Of a stretch of 34,045 nt of DNA, positions 1-7,303 are shown piece after piece. This DNA comes from Gammaproteobacteria bacterium (GTDB lineage: Bacteria; Pseudomonadota; Gammaproteobacteria; GCA-2400775): the NCBI GenBank assembly GCA_002400775.1, contig NVRF01000004.1:19675-53719 (forward strand). The letters are read 5' to 3'. Positions within the stretch are counted from its first letter, which is position 1. The number at the start of each line of letters is the position of its first letter. The notes below the pieces were generated by a model. That model saw only the letters and a list, made by a program, of their open reading frames with translations. It made no database searches and had not been told where the DNA came from. A program made the position numbers and the translations under genes.

Positions 1-412
1 GCGAAGTGGAGGAAGGCTTGAAATCTTGATGCCATTTTTTCAAAGCGGGAGAATAGCCGCCTATAATGCTTGAAAAAACCAAAGAGGCACTCAATCTTGT
101 GTCGCTCCCTGTATAGCTCCTGGTCATAGTCGCGCTGAACTTTTCGATTTCTTTTGGGTGGAATAACGCACGAGGCCCCACTTTCACGGACATGGGCCAC
201 AATAGCGTCCGTATCGTACCCTTTGTCAGCCAAAAAAGCCTCATATTTTTTGTTTTCTATCAAGGGGATAGCTTGTGTACAATCTGCTTTTTCTCCGCCT
301 GTGAGAATAAAACCCAAAGGGTTGCCAAGAGCATCACAAAGGCCATGGATTTTAGTTGAAAACCCGCCGCGAGAACGCCCTAAAGCCTGTCTCTCTTGCC
401 CTCCGTTTTTTT
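1..412 (-). CDS. IS5-family transposase, second frame (OrfB, catalytic C-terminal half), 3' end beyond the window
   Basis: Reading the minus strand in the -1 frame from the A7 tract at 406-412 gives an uninterrupted continuation to the window edge. It carries the recognisable IS5 blocks GGFSTKIHGLCDALGNP, then LADKGYDTDAI with the second catalytic Asp, and near the edge the YRERHKIECLFGFFKHYRR block, whose Glu in KIE completes the DDE triad. There is no convincing independent start. Production as an OrfA-OrfB fusion by programmed -1 slippage on the A-tract is the simplest reading and is known for this IS group. The stop codon lies outside the window. Confidence 0.8.
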
Positions 413-739
413 AAGAGCGCCCGCCGCGCAAGCGTGAGCGCGCAAAACCGTGCTATCTACCATAATATATTCCATATCTGGGTCGCGAGCAAAATAATAC
501 AACATTTTGTACCATACACCGCGCTCCGCCCAATCCGAAAATCGTTGATAAACAACATTCCAATCCCCATATTCCCGAGGCAACATTCGCCATTGCGCCC
601 CACTGCGTAAAATCCAGAACACCGCTTCCACAAAGCATTTAGCCTTGTCTTCATTCTTTGTGTGTATGCGCGGAAAGGGCTTAAGATATTCGTATGGTTT
701 TGACCATTGTGACGGGTTTATATTTTGTGTGTAAGACAT
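380..739 (-). CDS. IS5-family transposase, first frame (OrfA, DUF4096-type N-terminal half)
   Basis: This 119-residue protein is the N-terminal half of an IS5/IS427-type transposase. It has the family block FWILRSGAQWRMLPREYGDW near residues 42-61, and the first catalytic Asp lies in IMVDSTVLRAH. The ATG at 739 follows a strong minus-strand Shine-Dalgarno (AGGAGG, 6 bases upstream). The frame ends in TAG shortly after an A7 tract (complement of 406-412). A -1 slip there enters the second frame and restores a full-length transposase. It binds and cuts the element ends as the fused product; alone it is probably inactive or regulatory. Confidence 0.85.
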   Translation of the reverse strand: MSYTQNINPSQWSKPYEYLKPFPRIHTKNEDKAKCFVEAVFWILRSGAQWRMLPREYGDWNVVYQRFSDWAERGVWYKMLYYFARDPDMEYIMVDSTVLRAHACAAGALKKTEGKRDRL

Positions 740-797
740 GAAATACCTCCTTTATAGCGGTGACCCTACATTAATTGCAAAATTTCACAACAGAACC

Positions 798-961
798 TAG
801 AGTGTAGTACCGTAAATCACCATTTCCTGATGCTTCACTGTCATGCCAATAAACTACAGACAGTATGCCTGCCAAGATCAATGGTAGAAGTAAAATTTTT
901 CCTACACGAACAGATATAAATTCGCTCAGATAATGATTGAAAATAGTGACATAAAGGATAT
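798..961 (-). pseudogene. Remnant of a polytopic membrane-protein gene interrupted by the insertion sequence
   Basis: The minus strand in one frame reads through a hydrophobic segment followed by SVVYWHDSEASGNGDLRYYT and stops abruptly at the IS edge. That block resembles part of a multi-spanning bacterial membrane family I know only by pattern (YWHxTExxGxGDLRxY followed by more membrane segments). Further upstream on the same strand a second frame gives FMSLFSIII, which would precede it in such a protein, so a frameshift seems to be present too. No start codon or downstream half remains. Family assignment is uncertain; that it is a relic is better supported. Confidence 0.4.
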
Positions 962-1041
962 ATCTCCGCTGTGATTGATTGCGTTGTAATGTTAACCCAT
1001 TGCCAATATTGCTTAATCACTACAATGTTACCTTAACAGCG

Positions 1042-1056
1042 TGGCATGCAATTTGC
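1042..1056 (+). promoter_or_regulatory. Sigma-54 (RpoN) promoter upstream of fliK
   Basis: TGGCATGCAATTTGC has the invariant GG and GC of the -24/-12 elements separated by exactly ten bases and matches the consensus TGGCAY-N5-TTGC closely. The transcript would start near 1067-1069, about 35 bases before the fliK start. In polar-flagellum bacteria such genes are driven by RpoN with the enhancer-binding protein FleQ; that link is inferred. Confidence 0.85.
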
Positions 1057-1063
1057 CCCTTAT

Positions 1064-1085
1064 TGTTTATAAGAAAATATAAACA
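1064..1085. promoter_or_regulatory. Perfect 8-bp inverted repeat in the fliK leader
   Basis: TGTTTATA and TATAAACA flank a six-base spacer. The repeat overlaps the predicted transcription start and ends just before the candidate fliK starts at 1090 and 1102. It could be a protein-binding operator or a weak leader hairpin. Being AT-only except for one pair, it would be an unstable RNA stem. Confidence 0.4.
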
Positions 1086-1101
1086 GTTGATGGGTAATAG
1101 C

Positions 1102-2415
1102 ATGTCGGTACAAGCAAGTTTAAATGTCGCGGGTGTTGTGGCAAACACCAAAGCTGGCAATAGTCATGCCTCGCCATCTGGCTCACCTGAAACTGGCTCG
1201 GAAAATCAGTTGTTTAGCGGAATTCTTGGTAGTGTAAGCCATGGTGGTTCAGGCCAGCTTGTGGCGTCAACAAACAATTTTGCTGAAGACCCAGGTGAGT
1301 TTGTTGGGCCACCACAACCTGATACGGGTCTAAGTACTTTTTTATCTGAGGCAAGCCTTGGTGAGTTAGAAGGCAAGCTGTTGCCGCTATTGCCTGGTGT
1401 TATTTCTGGTTTGAGCCTGAGTAATCAGACCGGAAGCTTAGGTGGTCAACTCGAGGCGACTGCAAGTGTTCAGTCATTGGCAGGCTCTGTATTATCGGGT
1501 TCTAATACTGTGCTTGAGCAATTGCGTGGCTTGTTTACTGGTGTAAGCTCAGGCGATGATTTAGAGCAAGTGACCGATTCACGTGTTCGCTTAACTTCGT
1601 TGCTTGATAAGTCAGCATTGAGTGATCAGGCCCAAACTAATTTACGACAAGAAGCCAACGTAACATCTAATGACTTGCGCGGTTCATTGAATGATTTTTT
1701 TGATCGGGTGGAGAAAGCGCGTAGCGGAGATTTTTTTGATCTGAATCAATCGTTCTTTGATACAGCACAGAAAAAAATGGCAGGTCTCGATGAGTTATTG
1801 ACTGGCTTAACAAAAACCAACACTGCTGGTGCTGACAATAGTGCGAATCTAAATGCCAGTACCGTACTAGGTCACATCAATAATCTGATTAGTGGTAATA
1901 CGGCTATAGGACAACCCTTGCTGGGTGTCGTTGCTGATACTGGCTCATTGCAGGCTTCTAATCCGACACAAACACAAGTGGCTGCGCCGCTGAATAGCTC
2001 GCAATGGTCGGAAGAGCTAGGCCAGCGCGTTCGCTGGTTGATAGGGCAAAATATAAATGCGGCACAAGTTCGACTGAATCCGGCGGAACTGGGGCCGGTT
2101 GATGTGCGTATAAATGTTACGGGTGATCAAGTCAGCGTAGCCTTTACTTCACAGTTTGGTGTTGTTCGCGAAGCCATTGAAGCTGCATTGCCAAAACTAC
2201 GAGAAATGTTGGAAAATCAGGGGCTTAATCTGGCAGATGCCGACATTAATCATGGCGATAACGCAGAGCGGAAAGGTGAAGATAGAGCTGGTACTGCAAG
2301 CAATGGTGAGCTAACTCGAAATGGAATAAGCGAAGATGCAGCTCTACAAGTAAATGATGTTGGCAACCCGGTTGTTGAATTTAGCTCGTCCGGTTTTGTC
2401 GATCAGTTTGTATAA
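1102..2415 (+). CDS. fliK: Flagellar hook-length control protein FliK
   Basis: FliK is the secreted molecular ruler that measures hook length and triggers the FlhB specificity switch. The N-terminal three quarters are Ser/Gly/Asn/Gln-rich and low in complexity, as expected for a ruler. The C-terminal Flg_hook domain is clear, including QVRLNPAELGPVDVRINV and a following helix EAIEAALPKLREMLENQGL. The frame is open upstream to 979, but a sigma-54 promoter sits inside that extension, so translation must begin at ATG 1090 or 1102. I chose 1102, preceded by a weak GATGGGT; this gives 437 residues. It sits first in the cluster and is separated from fliL by 530 bp. A second FliK-like gene lies at 23966-25258. 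Confidence 0.93.
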   Translation: MSVQASLNVAGVVANTKAGNSHASPSGSPETGSENQLFSGILGSVSHGGSGQLVASTNNFAEDPGEFVGPPQPDTGLSTFLSEASLGELEGKLLPLLPGVISGLSLSNQTGSLGGQLEATASVQSLAGSVLSGSNTVLEQLRGLFTGVSSGDDLEQVTDSRVRLTSLLDKSALSDQAQTNLRQEANVTSNDLRGSLNDFFDRVEKARSGDFFDLNQSFFDTAQKKMAGLDELLTGLTKTNTAGADNSANLNASTVLGHINNLISGNTAIGQPLLGVVADTGSLQASNPTQTQVAAPLNSSQWSEELGQRVRWLIGQNINAAQVRLNPAELGPVDVRINVTGDQVSVAFTSQFGVVREAIEAALPKLREMLENQGLNLADADINHGDNAERKGEDRAGTASNGELTRNGISEDAALQVNDVGNPVVEFSSSGFVDQFV

Positions 2416-2740
2416 CCAGGGGAACCTCGGAATAAGTCCCTGAACCCGCGCTAGTCGCGTTTACTCCATGTAAATTCGGCAATTGATCCAGCGTTACTCT
2501 ACCTCTGTATAGTTGCGTGCTTTCCACGTGCCCTAGGGGTATTCGCTTTTTTTCCTTGCCATCATCGATTTGATGAACTTATTCAGGTTCTCTGGAACAC
2601 TTAAGGGCATGTAGTAAGAGAAGGGCGCTGATACGCGTTTTTGTCTGAGCAAGACCAACGGCGGTTGGGCTCCTTCGCGTACTAAGGTGACATAGCCCGC
2701 TATACAGAGCTATCTGTGGAAATTGCTATGGTGTTTCCAC
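2416..2740. repeat. Gene-poor spacer with repeat-like and relic coding sequence
   Basis: No intact gene is visible. The stretch 2459-2488 (TTTACTCCATGTAAATTCGG and following bases) matches about 24 of 29 positions of a segment inside the MITE-like element at 33115-33352. The minus strand near 2521-2536 (GGGCACGTGGAAAG) resembles another segment of that element (GGGCACGTAGAAAG). Minus-strand 2533-2709 is an open 58-codon frame without a start, containing REGAQPPLVLLRQKRVSAPF, which looks like the tail of a lost gene I cannot name. The most likely reading is debris of a mobile element or an inserted segment. Confidence 0.4.
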
Positions 2741-2803
2741 GGGTATTTTGATTCTTATAGTCAATCCAACGTCGCTCAATTAACTTTTCACTTCAAGTTC
2801 ACT

Positions 2804-2817
2804 GTCAATAAGTTGTC
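2804..2817. promoter_or_regulatory. Candidate FleQ-like activator box upstream of the fliL promoter
   Basis: GTCAATAAGTTGTC matches the published FleQ box consensus as I remember it (GTCAATAAATTGAC) at 12 of 14 positions, and lies 72 bp before the -24 element of the fliL sigma-54 promoter. That is a sensible place for an enhancer-binding protein. No fleQ gene is in the window, so the assignment is inferential. Confidence 0.4.
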
Positions 2818-2888
2818 TTTGGCCCATGGGCTAATTAAGGCATGTATATAACTATCTGTTATTAAACGAATTATTCTAATAATTTCCG

Positions 2889-2903
2889 TGGCATAGCTTT
2901 TGC
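2889..2903 (+). promoter_or_regulatory. Sigma-54 (RpoN) promoter upstream of fliL
   Basis: TGGCATAGCTTTTGC has GG and GC exactly ten bases apart and shares the TGGCAT half with the fliK promoter. Transcription would start near 2914, giving a leader of about 32 bases with the fliL ribosome site in it. It probably drives the long fliL-to-flhA operon. Confidence 0.85.
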
Positions 2904-2946
2904 TAAAGCACTGTCGTACGTATTTGATTACTGAAAGGAAGTTGAC

Positions 2947-3468
2947 ATGGCGGAAGAGAAAGAAGAAGTGAAAAAGAAAGGTGGTGCTATGAAAATCGTC
3001 TTGATCGTCTTGGTTGTATTGATTGTTTTAGGAGGCAGTATTGGTGGCGGTCTCTATTTCGGTGGTTTTTTCGCTTCCGACGATGCTGAGCACGGCGATG
3101 ACGAGCATAAAGAAGACGTTGCGATAGCGAAAATGCCTGCTATCTACATCGCGCTGGATCCTGCTTTTGTTGTGAATTTTTCCGACCCTGACGCCAAGGC
3201 ACGTTTTCTTCAAATTAATGGCTCGATCTTGACGCGAGATCCCGCCGTTGAAGCAGATATCACGACACATATCACCGCTATTCGTAGCAAGTTGAGTGTG
3301 CTATTTAGCACGCAGAAAGAAGCCGCATTAAGAACGGTCGAAGGGCAAGAAAAACTTGCTGCTGATGCGGTAGCTGTAGTGAGAAAAATTATCTCTGCGG
3401 AAACAGGTAAACGCCCTGAAAATACTGGTGTTGAAGAGTTTCTGGTTACCGGCATGGTAATGCAGTAA
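2947..3468 (+). CDS. fliL: Flagellar basal-body-associated protein FliL
   Basis: FliL is a single-pass inner-membrane protein that surrounds the stator and supports torque and rod stability. The sequence has a Lys/Glu-rich cytoplasmic N-terminus, one membrane helix at about residues 16-38 followed by Gly-rich residues, an acidic His-containing linker and a periplasmic FliL domain including YIALDPAFVVNFSDPDAKAR and a C-terminal block ending GVEEFLVTGMVMQ. Length 173 is normal. The ATG follows a good ribosome site (AAGGAAG). It is the first gene of the switch/export operon and has its own sigma-54 promoter. Confidence 0.95.
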   Translation: MAEEKEEVKKKGGAMKIVLIVLVVLIVLGGSIGGGLYFGGFFASDDAEHGDDEHKEDVAIAKMPAIYIALDPAFVVNFSDPDAKARFLQINGSILTRDPAVEADITTHITAIRSKLSVLFSTQKEAALRTVEGQEKLAADAVAVVRKIISAETGKRPENTGVEEFLVTGMVMQ

Positions 3469-3478
3469 ATACTACTAA

Positions 3479-3490
3479 CTATAATTATAG
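3479..3490. promoter_or_regulatory. 12-bp perfect AT-rich palindrome between fliL and fliM
   Basis: CTATAATTATAG is a perfect palindrome in the 37-bp fliL-fliM gap, 15 bp before the fliM GTG. It might be an operator or a chance AT-rich palindrome. There is no T-run after it, so it is not a terminator. Confidence 0.25.
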
Positions 3491-3505
3491 AGAGAATAAT
3501 GCAAC

Positions 3506-4504
3506 GTGGATGATTTGCTTTCACAAGACGAGATCGATGCACTCCTTAATGGTGTTGACGGTGGCGATGTTGATACAGATTCGGAAATTCCTGATGATGG
3601 CAGCGCTAAGGGTTATGACTTTCATAGCCAGGATCGCATTGTTCGTGGGCGTATGCCCACGTTGGAAATGATTAATGAGCGTTTTGCCCGCAACTTCCGT
3701 CTCAGTCTTTTTAATATTTTGCGTCGTAGTGCTGAAATTGCTGTCAGTGGCGTGCAGATGCTCAAGTTTTCAGAGTATATGCACACCTTATTTGTGCCAA
3801 CCAGTCTTAATATGACGCGCGTTCATCCACTAAAAGGCACAGCCCTGATGGTGTTTGATCCGAAGCTGGTGTTTACTGTAGTGGATAACTTCTTTGGTGG
3901 TGATGGCCGTTGGCATGCAAAGATTGAAGGGCGTGAATTTACAGCAACGGAGCAACGTGTGCTGAGTATTGTTTTGCAGGATGCCTATAAAAATATTATG
4001 GAAGCGTGGAAACCTGTTTTACCCATTAATCTTGAATTTATGAATACTGAAGTTAATCCTCAGTTCGCTAATATTGTTAGTCCCTCTGAAATTGTAGTGG
4101 TCTCTATTTTCCATATCGAACTGGAAGGCGGTGGTGGTGATTTTCATATCACTATGCCTTACTCCATGCTTGAGCCTATTCGCGAATTATTGGATGCAGG
4201 TATTCAAAGTGATAGCGATGACAAGGACGAGAGATGGCAACATTCATTACGACACGAATTACTTGAATCGCCGGTTGAGATGGTTAGTAATTTGTCTGAA
4301 TTTAATATTAGTTTGCGCGAAGTAATGAATTTTAAGAAAGGCGATATTATTCCTATCGATACACCGCGAGAAGTCATTGCGACGATTGAAGATATCCCTG
4401 TAATACGAGGAAGCTATGGTTGGTCTGATGGCAATAATGCTATCAAAATCATTGAAAAAATGACTTCTTCACCGAAAATTCTGACAGTAGTCCCAGGAGA
4501 ATAA
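3506..4504 (+). CDS. fliM: Flagellar motor switch protein FliM
   Basis: FliM forms the middle of the C-ring and receives phospho-CheY. The N-terminal CheY-binding peptide is clear (DDLLSQDEIDALLNG, residues 2-16). It is followed by the CheC-like middle domain and a C-terminal SpoA/FliN-like domain with GDIIPIDTP. At 332 residues it has family length. The start is GTG at 3506: the upstream ATG at 3499 runs into a stop after four codons, and only the GTG frame gives the conserved N-terminus. The ribosome site is weak, so translational coupling with fliL may matter. The fliN ATG follows after one base. Confidence 0.96.
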   Translation: MDDLLSQDEIDALLNGVDGGDVDTDSEIPDDGSAKGYDFHSQDRIVRGRMPTLEMINERFARNFRLSLFNILRRSAEIAVSGVQMLKFSEYMHTLFVPTSLNMTRVHPLKGTALMVFDPKLVFTVVDNFFGGDGRWHAKIEGREFTATEQRVLSIVLQDAYKNIMEAWKPVLPINLEFMNTEVNPQFANIVSPSEIVVVSIFHIELEGGGGDFHITMPYSMLEPIRELLDAGIQSDSDDKDERWQHSLRHELLESPVEMVSNLSEFNISLREVMNFKKGDIIPIDTPREVIATIEDIPVIRGSYGWSDGNNAIKIIEKMTSSPKILTVVPGE

Positions 4505-4505
4505 A

Positions 4506-4997
4506 ATGGCTGATCCAGTTGATGGCGTAGATATTAGTCAGGATGATGTCGATAGTTTGATGAGCGGAGGCGCTACTGAAGGTGGTTCAGATGCTGATGC
4601 AATGGATGCATGGGGCGCTGCGCTTGAAGAGCAAGCAGATGCTGAGGCAGAAGATGTTGTTAGCGCCGAAACCGTTGTTAGTGCTGAAACCGTTGATTTT
4701 GATAATTTGAACGCAAGTGGCTCGGTCGGGAATGGTGAAGTTAATCTTGACATGGTGCTTGATATTCCAGTCACCATCGCCATGGAATTAGGCCGAACTC
4801 ATATAAACATTCGTAACCTTCTTCAATTAAACCAAGGCTCTGTTGTCGAGTTAGATCGCTTGGCCGGTGAACCAATGGATGTTCGTGTTAACGGCACATT
4901 GATTGCGCGCGGAGAGGTTGTAGTGGTTAATGAGAAATTTGGTATTCGTTTAACAGATGTTATTAGCGCTGCTGAACGTATAAAAAATCTCAAATAG
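4506..4997 (+). CDS. fliN: Flagellar motor switch protein FliN
   Basis: FliN forms the base of the C-ring and helps dock export cargo. The C-terminal SpoA domain (about residues 80-160) contains LDIPVTIAMELGRTHINIRN and GTLIARGEVVVVNEKFGIRL, as in other FliN proteins. The N-terminal 75 residues are acidic and probably disordered, and start VDGVDISQDDVDSLMSGG. That resembles a FliM-type CheY-binding peptide and may give CheY a second docking site. A perfect six-residue tandem duplication (VVSAET twice, 18-bp units near 4656-4691) lengthens the linker. At 163 residues it is at the long end for FliN. GGAGA lies 7 bases before the ATG. Confidence 0.95.
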   Translation: MADPVDGVDISQDDVDSLMSGGATEGGSDADAMDAWGAALEEQADAEAEDVVSAETVVSAETVDFDNLNASGSVGNGEVNLDMVLDIPVTIAMELGRTHINIRNLLQLNQGSVVELDRLAGEPMDVRVNGTLIARGEVVVVNEKFGIRLTDVISAAERIKNLK

Positions 4998-5032
4998 AAC
5001 GCATGTCTTTTTAGGATAACGGGCGCCACATC

Positions 5033-5488
5033 ATGTTGAAGACAAAAAAAATAATAGTAAATGCACTCACAATGATAGTCGTCTTTATATCATCAGCGAC
5101 CTTCGCAGAAGGTAATACCTTTACAAAAGCCTCTTCTATAAACGAAGCAGAGCCATTCGCCCTAAGTAATATTCTACAAATGCTTGCTGGCTTATCTTTT
5201 GTTGTTATTTTAATTTTGTTGCTGGGTTGGTTTTATCGCCGCTTTGGTACACCACGAGCAGGCAATTCCGGTGACTTTCGTATTGTGGCAGGAATATCTA
5301 TGGGGCAACGCGAACGTGTCGTTATGTTGCAAGTGGGGGATCGTCAAATTTTGCTTGGTGTTGGCCCTGGCCATGTTGAGAAAATCCACGTATTTGATGA
5401 GCCAGTCATTAACGTCACTACGCCCTCAGGGGTTGACAGCTTTGCAGATCGTTTGGCTTCGGTCATTAAGCATCGTGGCCAAAACTGA
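5033..5488 (+). CDS. fliO: Flagellar biosynthetic protein FliO
   Basis: FliO is a chaperone-like membrane protein that helps FliP assemble in the export gate. A cleavable signal-like N-terminus (about residues 1-25, ending ATFAEG) precedes a short periplasmic stretch and a membrane helix at about residues 47-64 with the family pattern GWFYRRFG. A basic cytoplasmic region with MGQRERVVMLQVGDRQILLG follows, which is diagnostic for FliO. Length 151 fits. The stop codon overlaps the fliP ATG by one base, indicating coupled translation. Confidence 0.93.
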   Translation: MLKTKKIIVNALTMIVVFISSATFAEGNTFTKASSINEAEPFALSNILQMLAGLSFVVILILLLGWFYRRFGTPRAGNSGDFRIVAGISMGQRERVVMLQVGDRQILLGVGPGHVEKIHVFDEPVINVTTPSGVDSFADRLASVIKHRGQN

Positions 5489-6225
5489 TGCGTTTTTTTA
5501 GTCTGATTTTATTAGTATTTCTACCGATGATGTCTGCACTGGCTGTACCTGGTTTGGACGCTATTTCTGTGACTACCGCGGCTAATGGAGATGAAACCTA
5601 CTCGGTAACGTTGCAAGTATTACTGTTGATGACGCTGCTTAGCTTATTGCCAGCAGCTCTGCTAATGATGACCTCTTTTACTCGCATAATTATTGTGTTG
5701 GCGCTCCTTCGTACAGCGATGGGTACCGCGCAAACCCCGACTACTCAGGTGCTAATTGGTATTGCTTTGTTTTTAACGTTCTTCATTATGGCGCCGGTAT
5801 TTGAGCAGGTTTATGATGACGCCGTAATCCCTTATCTTGCTGAAGAGGCGTCGGTTGCCGAGACGCTTGAAGCTGCTAGCAAGCCGTTTCGCGCATTTAT
5901 GATAAGCCAGGTACGCGATAGTGATTTACAACTTTTTTCTGAGTTGTCCGGAAAAGAAGAGTTTGACTCCGCAGAAGACGTGCCCATGACATTGCTTATG
6001 CCGGCATTTATTACCAGCGAAATTAAAACTGGATTTCAAATTGGTTTTCTTGTGTTCATTCCTTTTTTGGTGATTGATCTTGTTGTGGCAAGTGCTTTGA
6101 TGTCGATGGGTATGGTGTTTTTATCACCTATCATCATTTCGCTGCCTTTTAAGATTATGTTGTTTGTTCTTGTTGATGGTTGGGTGCTTCTGGTCGGCAC
6201 CTTGGCATCCAGCTTTTACGTATAG
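5488..6225 (+). CDS. fliP: Flagellar export gate protein FliP
   Basis: FliP is the main subunit of the FliP5-FliQ4-FliR1 export gate in the MS ring. It begins with a signal peptide (residues 1-19), unusual for an export-gate protein but normal for FliP. The hallmark block MTSFTRIIIVLALLRTAMGT spans residues 61-80 and is followed by PTTQVLIGIALFLTFFIMAP. A large periplasmic loop separates the first two from the last two membrane helices, and the C-terminus has VMSMGMV-like and ISLPFKIMLFVLVDGW features. The 245-residue length is typical. Start and stop overlap neighbours tightly, as expected within one operon. Confidence 0.97.
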   Translation: MRFFSLILLVFLPMMSALAVPGLDAISVTTAANGDETYSVTLQVLLLMTLLSLLPAALLMMTSFTRIIIVLALLRTAMGTAQTPTTQVLIGIALFLTFFIMAPVFEQVYDDAVIPYLAEEASVAETLEAASKPFRAFMISQVRDSDLQLFSELSGKEEFDSAEDVPMTLLMPAFITSEIKTGFQIGFLVFIPFLVIDLVVASALMSMGMVFLSPIIISLPFKIMLFVLVDGWVLLVGTLASSFYV

Positions 6226-6236
6226 CAGGTGATGCA

Positions 6237-6506
6237 ATGACACATGAAACTATATTAGCGATTGGTAGCCGCGCTATTGAACTTACTCTTTTGTTAAGTA
6301 GCGTGTTGTTGCTGCCGGCTCTAGCGGTGGGTTTAATTGTTAGTGTCTTTCAAGCGGCGACGCAAATTAATGAGATGACTCTATCGTTTATACCTAAGCT
6401 GATGGTTATTTTCGGCCTGCTAGTGGTGTTGGGTCCATGGCTTTTACTTCAAATCACCAATTTTGCTAGAAATCTTTTTCTGGAAATACCCAGCCTAATT
6501 GGTTGA
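6237..6506 (+). CDS. fliQ: Flagellar export gate protein FliQ
   Basis: FliQ is the small two-helix gate subunit. The frame is open upstream to 6180 inside fliP, but the conserved protein starts at ATG 6237 (MTHETILAIGSRAIEL), 11 bases after fliP and with AGGTGA as ribosome site. This gives 89 residues, the standard length. Two membrane helices are visible, around residues 16-38 and 52-75, separated by the conserved FQAATQINEMTLSFIPKL loop. Confidence 0.96.
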   Translation: MTHETILAIGSRAIELTLLLSSVLLLPALAVGLIVSVFQAATQINEMTLSFIPKLMVIFGLLVVLGPWLLLQITNFARNLFLEIPSLIG

Positions 6507-6517
6507 AGTGAACCATT

Positions 6518-7303
6518 GTGAACTTTACTGACGAACAAATTATGTTGTGGGTCGGTTCGTTTCTATGGCCATTGATTAGGGTGGGAGCAATGTTAAGCGT
6601 GGCACCATTGGTTAGCTCGCGTTCGATCTCGGTTAGAGTACGCGGCGCGCTAGCTGTTGTGCTGGCGATTGCCATTGCGCCTATGGTTCGTTACGAAACT
6701 GTAATTGATCCCTTTGGTTTAGATACCTGGTTGGTGGTCTCGCACCAAATTATCATTGGTTTTGCCATGGGCCTGGTATTGCGAATTGTTTTTACTACGT
6801 TAGAAACAGCAGGGCACCTGATTGGTATCTTAACTGGCTTGGGTTTCGCTCAGTTTATTGATCCTGATAGTGGTGTACCGACTCCTGCTGTAGGCCGTTT
6901 ATACGCGGTAATTGGTTCGTTGCTATTTTTAGCGCTTAACGGACATATTATTTTGATACTTGTTGTTGCAAAAAGCTTTGAGGTTATGCCAGTCAGCACA
7001 ACTGGATTAAGCGCAGATAGTGTTTGGCAAATGCTTGAGTGGGCTGGACTGATGTTTGCCGGTGGTGTGTTGATAGCGCTTCCTGTAGTGGCGGGCTTAT
7101 TGTTTGTGAATGTTGGGTTTGGTGTGATGACACGTTCATCACCTCAATTTAATATCTTCAGCGTTGGCTTTGCTATCACGATTTCCTTAGGTTTTGTCAT
7201 TATTTTATTTTCTCTGCCTTATACGGCTGATCAATTTATTGGTTTGTTGGAATCTGGGTTTGTCCAAATGGATCAATTTGAACTTGGTCAAAACCGAATC
7301 TGA
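6518..7303 (+). CDS. fliR: Flagellar export gate protein FliR
   Basis: FliR is the single-copy gate subunit. It begins MNFTDEQIMLWVGSFLWPLI from a GTG start, the typical FliR opening, and continues with six hydrophobic segments and the conserved GLGFAQFIDPDSGVPTP region at about residues 107-123. Length 261 is normal. No better start exists, because the conserved N-terminus begins right at the GTG. The TGA overlaps the flhB ATG by one base. Confidence 0.96.
   Translation: MNFTDEQIMLWVGSFLWPLIRVGAMLSVAPLVSSRSISVRVRGALAVVLAIAIAPMVRYETVIDPFGLDTWLVVSHQIIIGFAMGLVLRIVFTTLETAGHLIGILTGLGFAQFIDPDSGVPTPAVGRLYAVIGSLLFLALNGHIILILVVAKSFEVMPVSTTGLSADSVWQMLEWAGLMFAGGVLIALPVVAGLLFVNVGFGVMTRSSPQFNIFSVGFAITISLGFVIILFSLPYTADQFIGLLESGFVQMDQFELGQNRI

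Larger units (their letters stand above)
1..797 (-). mobile_element. IS5-family insertion sequence, truncated by the window edge
   Basis: The minus strand carries a two-frame transposase typical of the IS5 family (IS427-like group). The outer end is placed at 797, where the sequence reading inward starts GGTTCTGTTG, and the adjacent bases at 798-799 are TA, a plausible target dinucleotide. The other end lies outside the window, so the terminal inverted repeat and target duplication cannot be confirmed. The element appears to have landed in a membrane-protein gene whose remnant lies at 798-961. The family call rests on transposase residues I recognise; the exact end is inferred. Confidence 0.75.

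Noticed and set aside
979-1101. N-terminal extension of the fliK frame
   Set aside because: It includes the sigma-54 promoter and the likely transcription start, and the residues are unlike any FliK N-terminus.
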